Positions 59,189 to 64,000 of a stretch of 64,000 nt of DNA are shown here, in pieces. Location: positions 5,881,813 to 5,945,812 of the forward strand of contig CM060852.1 in the NCBI GenBank assembly GCA_030737835.1, in the 5' to 3' direction. The position numbers and the translations under genes were made by a program. The notes beneath the pieces were generated by a model. It was not told where the DNA came from. It saw only the letters and a list, made by a program, of their open reading frames with translations, and did no database searches. This DNA comes from Acorus gramineus. Its lineage: Eukaryota > Streptophyta > Magnoliopsida > Acorales > Acoraceae. Position 1 is the stretch's first letter. Every line of letters starts with the position of its first letter.

Positions 59189-59783
59189 TGTTGTGGATCA
59201 TATCGGAACTCTCATTAGTTATTATCTTTATTTAGTTATTATGCTATATTTGTTAAGAGTTTATTTAATAAAAAATAAGAGTTTGTTAGATTAGTCAGTT
59301 AATGTAGAGTTTGTTATGATTCTTAAAGTAGCCTATAAATATGTATCATGTATGAGGTGCCTCATTGTAAGTTAAGATTGATTGAATAAAAGTTTTCGGT
59401 ATTTCTTCCTCCTCTGTTTAAGGGTCCATTTGGAAACACAGATTGAAAAGTAACTTTTGGAATAAAGCTGCTTTTTAAGATGATTTTAGACCTTAACTTT
59501 TTTAGGATGTTTTTTTTTAATTCAAGAATCAATATTTGAAAGAAGTTTAATGTTTGACAGAGAAAGCTGCTTTTTAATTCAAAAAATCGATTCCTATCAA
59601 AAAGCATTGTTTTTGAGCTTTTTAAAACACAGATTTTGAGAGAAAAATTGAAAGGAATGCAGCTTCCGATTCTGCAAAAAGCTGCCCCGTTTGACTGCAC
59701 GATTTTAATTTTTCAGCTTTTTAAAAAATAAAAACGCGTTTAAACGCGCAACTAAACGGGGCTAAGAGACCTTGGGTCTCACA
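59189..59783. mobile_element. Solo LTR, probably Ty1/copia, with nested MITE
   Basis: Begins TGTTGTGGATC and ends GGTCTCACA, flanked by the 5-bp duplication ACAAC (59184-59188 and 59784-59788). A TATA-like 'cctataaatatg' and a poly-A-type 'gaataaaag' lie in the expected order. Without the inner MITE the LTR is about 251 bp. No internal retroelement sequence on either side. Confidence 0.8.
59422..59762. mobile_element. Tourist-like MITE inside the solo LTR
   Basis: 341 bp. Left end GGGTCCATTTGGAAACACA; right end, as reverse complement, GCCCCGTTTAGTTGCGCG. TAA duplications at 59419-59421 and 59763-59765. Its removal rejoins 'ctctgtttaagagaccttgg'. Confidence 0.75.
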
Positions 59784-60244
59784 ACAACAACAAATAAAAT
59801 CATAAAACAAACTAAGTGCATAAGCAGCGCCGGTCTGTACTGTTTATAGCCATATGGCACGCGAATTCTTTTTTTTCTTGAATGACCACCCCAGAGAAAG
59901 GCTTGAAATTAAACTTGTTAACAGATCGAATACAGATCAGATACATTAATATATATATCATATTCTAATCATTTGAATACGGGGATTAATTCTCAAATTT
60001 GGACCCCTTCAAATATGGAACAGATATAAATATTTTTCAGATAATTGGCATGTTTAAATACTAACACTAATTTAGATAATCAAATGATATATTAGATAAA
60101 TATGAAACTTAAAATTTAGATTTTAAAACATATTCTTTCTTTTAGATATCATGCATTGAAAATTCAATACTAATACAATATATCATAATTGTAACTAATT
60201 ATACAAGATAACAAATATGAACAATATATAATAATTTTATTATA

Positions 60245-60335
60245 AGAATTTTTTGTGGAACCGAGGCAAACAGGCGGAGGTAGCCTTCCTAGCTCGACCG
60301 TAAAGTCAACCACGGGGGGTTCCTCCGATATCGAA
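60245..60335. other. Isolated GC-rich patch, unidentified
   Basis: About 90 bp of GC-rich sequence in AT-rich DNA. The minus strand has the open frame EEPPVVDFTVELGRLPPPVC. Could be the tail of a mobile element or a gene scrap; I do not recognise it. Confidence 0.3.
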
Positions 60336-60679
60336 AAAAAAAAAACAATATATAATACAAATATATATAATTTTATAATATATGTCACATTCTAATATTT
60401 TTTGGATTGGATAAACTAATATCCATATCTGCATTCTGGACATTCAAATATCAAATAATTCTGATTTTTTTTAATTTAAACCAGATACGGATTTTTTTTC
60501 TGAATAATTGTCGGGCTTACTTGAAATTACCTCACTTTTCATCCCGTGATTCATTTGTCAGTTACTCAAATGTTGCGTGAAATCGTCCCATGTGGCCTAG
60601 CTCGTCTAGTACTGGACACCACACCATTTCTTAGATGTGCATGATCTAACCTTGTCAAGGGCAAGAAGGAAAAAATAAG

Positions 60680-60990
60680 GGTGCTGTTACACCTAGATCT
60701 ATTTTCAGTCTCAATTCCAGTCCTATATGCGTCGATAGAAAATTAACGATGCATATACTCAAGTTAACAAGGTATATGTTTCAAAAGAATTTTTTTACAT
60801 TTTCTAAAAATGCATCCATGCAATTCATTGAAGTATATGCTTTATTTTTTATAAAAATATATACCTCATTAAATAAGATATACTATTTTTAAAAAATTTA
60901 AAACATTATTCAAAATTGAGACAGAATTCATGCGTTCATGCAATTTAGAATTGAGACAAAAATAAGACTGGATGTAACATTATCCAAAAA
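60680..60990. mobile_element. MITE with 'tgttacacctagatctatttt' type ends
   Basis: Left 'gctgttacacctagatct..tcagtctcaattcc' and right, as reverse complement, 'gataatgttacatccagtct..ttgtctcaattcta'. Interior contains 'tatatacctcatt'-type phrases shared with other repeats of the window. Confidence 0.5.
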
Positions 60991-61782
60991 ACATAAAAAG
61001 CCTAGCTGGGCTTGGTGGTTCCTGAGCACTTTTCCGAGAATGTTTGTGGGCCTACTTTTTGCCCATCGTAGTTAGTGTGGGTGGGACTTGTAGCAGGAGT
61101 CTTTATATATATATAAAAAAAAAATTACGTGAAATCAATCCTTTCACAATGGTCTTTTTTTTTTTTTTTTTTTTTTGATAAATGTAAAAACTATATTACA
61201 ATAGATAGGATATTAACACATTCAATCTATTTTACAGTCCTCTCAGATTCTCATGTACTGTGATATCGTAATATGGAGCTATATTTTATTTTAAAAAAGA
61301 ATACACTCATGTATCTTGGTATATACGTCAATTCGTATAATAATATGTATTTATATATGAGTGTATGCTTTTCTAAAATAGTTGGTATAGACTATAAATG
61401 AGGCTATAGAGAGAGCTGGACATTTCCTTTTTCAAATCAATATAAAGTTTGTGTAGAGCCTAGTGTGTTATTTCCATTACAATGATATAAAAAGGATCCC
61501 ACAGAACATACATTTCCATATTCAATTTTTTTAGCATAGGTACTATAACCTAGCTTATCTTTATTTTACTTTGCATATAGGTTTTTCTTCTCTCTCCTGG
61601 TTTGTTTTGTACTTGTTTTTAATGCTGGTGACTAAATTTCAAGTTGATAACTCTAATTCAGAAAGAGAAATTTTTATTTATCAGAATCCAATTTTAGTGT
61701 ATTAAATAGAAAGAGAAAGTTCATCTAGGAAATCAAGGAATAAACTCGGGTTTAAACAAAAATTTTATCGGTGTTTCAACAA

Positions 61783-61890
61783 AATGATGATGAATGTCAG
61801 ACTGCCCTAAGTTAATATTCTACCATAACAAAACAAAATGATGATAAATGTCAGACTGGCCCTAAGATAATATTCTATCATAACAAAACA
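61783..61890 (+). repeat. Tandem duplication, about 54-bp unit
   Basis: 'aaaatgatgatgaatgtcag..taatattctaccataacaaaac' is followed directly by 'aaaatgatgataaatgtcag..taatattctatcataacaaaac'. Confidence 0.85.
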
Positions 61891-61899
61891 TCGCCATTA

Positions 61900-64000
61900 A
61901 TCCTGTGTAGTTATGACGCGGATTACCATAATAAAACATCGTTCCTCTAATGCCTAAAAATATCCTGGCCATCGATTGGAATTAGATCATTATCCAATCC
62001 CAACAAACATTGTATAGAAAGAAAATATAAATAAGATTTTCATTCTATATATCTTGCCTCAACATATATTTCTGGTTTTTCTTTGGAGAAGTGGGATTGT
62101 TATTCTCATCTTTCCTCTATCTCTTAGCACCGTTTGGATAGAGAATTAAATTATTTTGATGTTTATGACTATTCTAGTATAAATAAGAATAAAATGATTT
62201 TTTTATTTTCATACAAAATTTATAATAAAGTTCTTGTTTATTTAAATAAAATGTGGATAAAGATTTATAAAAAATAAAAAACTGATGACAGTTGATTTGT
62301 AAGAGGTGATGACAGTTAATTTAATAGTAGATCCACATATTCTTTTAGGTTAAATAACCTGGAATAACATAATTGTAAGAGTTGGTTGGAATTCATATAC
62401 AATTTTATACTAATTAATTTTGACATACAAATTCTCATTTATTTCACCTTCCAAACATCCATTTTGATAATATCCCAGTATACGTGGAACTGCTACCCAT
62501 TTCTTTGGTACATGAGAGAATGCTATATATAGGATCAGGAGGCCCACTGAGTTGTTTAATTAATTTGAGATATCAACTGCCTAAGTTAATAAGGAGGTCC
62601 CTCCCCATCACTATTGAGGAGTTGGATAATCAGGGCTGAGTATGAACATACATGTAAGTCGACTACGAGTAAACTGGGTATAGCCCAAGAGGGTCATCGA
62701 GCTTCTAACAATTGATAGATCTCACCTCTTATGGCAGATGTTGATGTTACATCCTGTAAAGTATAACTTTGATGTGAACCATACAGACAAATGCCCTTAA
62801 AAAATAGATATTCAACAAAATCTTGATCATGTCTTTTTTGTCATATATATTGTAAAGGTGAAGATTTAATTCTATGTGAGTGATTGGTTGGTTCTATAAA
62901 ACAGGATCTTCAGAACCAATTTTTTTTCCAGTGCAAAATTTCAAGGAGCATATTTTTTATTTATATATTTATTTTCACATGAAGACTCTGACACTAACAG
63001 GCTGGCCAACCTCAAAGGTCAGGCTTGAGGGGAGTCTGTAATTCAAAGCATCCACCATATCACATGTGTTCATTTTTTATTTTTTATTTTGGTTGAAATA
63101 TCACATATGTTTTGAATATTGGTTGGTGAGTGCTCATTATCAGAAAGGGATTGTTTACTTGTTCCCATTTATTTATTCTTTTTTTAAAAAGTGACCAAAG
63201 GATTTTATTTTATTTTTTGATAAGTGACTAAAGAATTGTTATTCTTTCATGTGGAATATTGCAGTGTGAAGTGTGAACTACTCCGATTTAACTTTTGATT
63301 TTAGTTTTACATTTTCATTATGTTCGATTCAGATGTACTTTATGTAATCACTAATCACCAAAGATTGCTAATCTCTAATATTATAAATTCCTGTGATTTT
63401 GTTCATGCTTATGATCCCATTTTTCCCTTGAGATAAATTTTATTTAATTTTCATGATATAAAAAGCACGTTGATACACTTAATATATTTTAATTTGCAGC
63501 CCCTAGAGGTGAGTGTATATTGCTCTAGTGAAAACCATTCTTCTTATGAAAAATTAAAATTTTTTATTTAAAAAAAAAAATTGATTTGGGTATATATTTC
63601 ACTTTTCATGATAGTATGCATTTTATTAACCAAATATATTAATTTTTTTTTCAATCAAAACAGTTGAGGACCGCACACGGAGCTAGATATACCATTTTCC
63701 ATATAAAAAATCACAATTTTTAAAGGGCAGAGGGCATATCATTAGATGGGCAAATTCCATTACCTGAAGGTCAACATTTTTTTTGTATAAGGATTCTTTT
63801 AGCCCTCATTTGGTTCACTGATGGCTTATATCCAGATATAAAATAGTTATTGAAGAATATAAAAGAGTTTGATGGTATTATGTTTAATTACTATTCATTT
63901 ATTGGTTTAGATAAGTTTTTTGTATTTTATGTGTTTTATTATATTACATATAATAGTGTTCTTTATGGATAAACAAGAATAATCTACACGGTTTTTTTAA
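61900..64000. other. Right-end intergenic region
   Basis: No gene seen. A copy of the dispersed MITE family's end lies near 63490-63720 ('accgcacacggagctagatataccattttcc'). Confidence 0.4.

Overview
The window is nuclear DNA from a flowering plant. The genes have short exons with GT..AG introns, plant-specific families (UDP-arabinopyranose mutase, CYP85A, B12D, type I MADS), TATA boxes, AT-rich gene-poor spacers and many small DNA transposons. I cannot name the species. The CYP85A protein resembles both monocot and eudicot members, so I do not choose between them.

Genes, all on the minus strand: (1) two tandem UDP-arabinopyranose mutase/reversibly glycosylated polypeptide genes, one running off the left edge (470-3276, exons 1-3) and one complete (14156-16364, 5 exons, 359 aa); (2) a complete nine-exon CYP85A brassinosteroid C-6 oxidase gene (27295-30977, 468 aa); (3) a complete three-exon B12D gene (40975-41544, 88 aa); (4) a long gene for a low-complexity, mostly disordered protein resembling the plant family of 'uncharacterized protein At4g18490' (45738-54600, about 14 coding exons, with a TATA box and 5' UTR exon near 55.9 kb). 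Its last intron looks like a U12-type AT-AC intron. These genes do not form one pathway. The mutase supplies UDP-arabinofuranose for wall polymers, CYP85A makes castasterone, and B12D is a small mitochondrial membrane protein.

The spacers are a layered record of transposition. 3.6-13 kb holds several terminal-inverted-repeat elements. One is a 1033-bp hAT-like element (8157-9189, 8-bp target duplication) inside an LTR remnant and carrying the 5' end of a ZAT10-type C2H2 zinc-finger gene. Another is a MULE-like element (about 11948-12940) carrying a piece of a berberine-bridge-enzyme-like gene and inserted into an older repeat. 22.6-24.9 kb is an AGL62-like MADS pseudogene split by a 1864-bp hAT-like insertion with a matching 8-bp duplication; inside the insertion is a palindrome with arms of about 0.6 kb. 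35.07 kb has one CACTA terminus followed by fragments of at least one gene, including a shortened organelle-type RRM. 42.2-42.6 kb is a foldback hairpin. 59.19-59.78 kb is a solo LTR with a 5-bp duplication and a Tourist-like MITE inside it. A MITE family recurs through the window, most densely at 38.4-39.7 kb.

I found no rRNA, tRNA or CRISPR and no intact transposase or reverse transcriptase frame. The best candidates for something undescribed are the gene-fragment-carrying DNA elements, the apparent AT-AC intron, and the duplicated exon 3 splice acceptor inside CYP85A intron 2.
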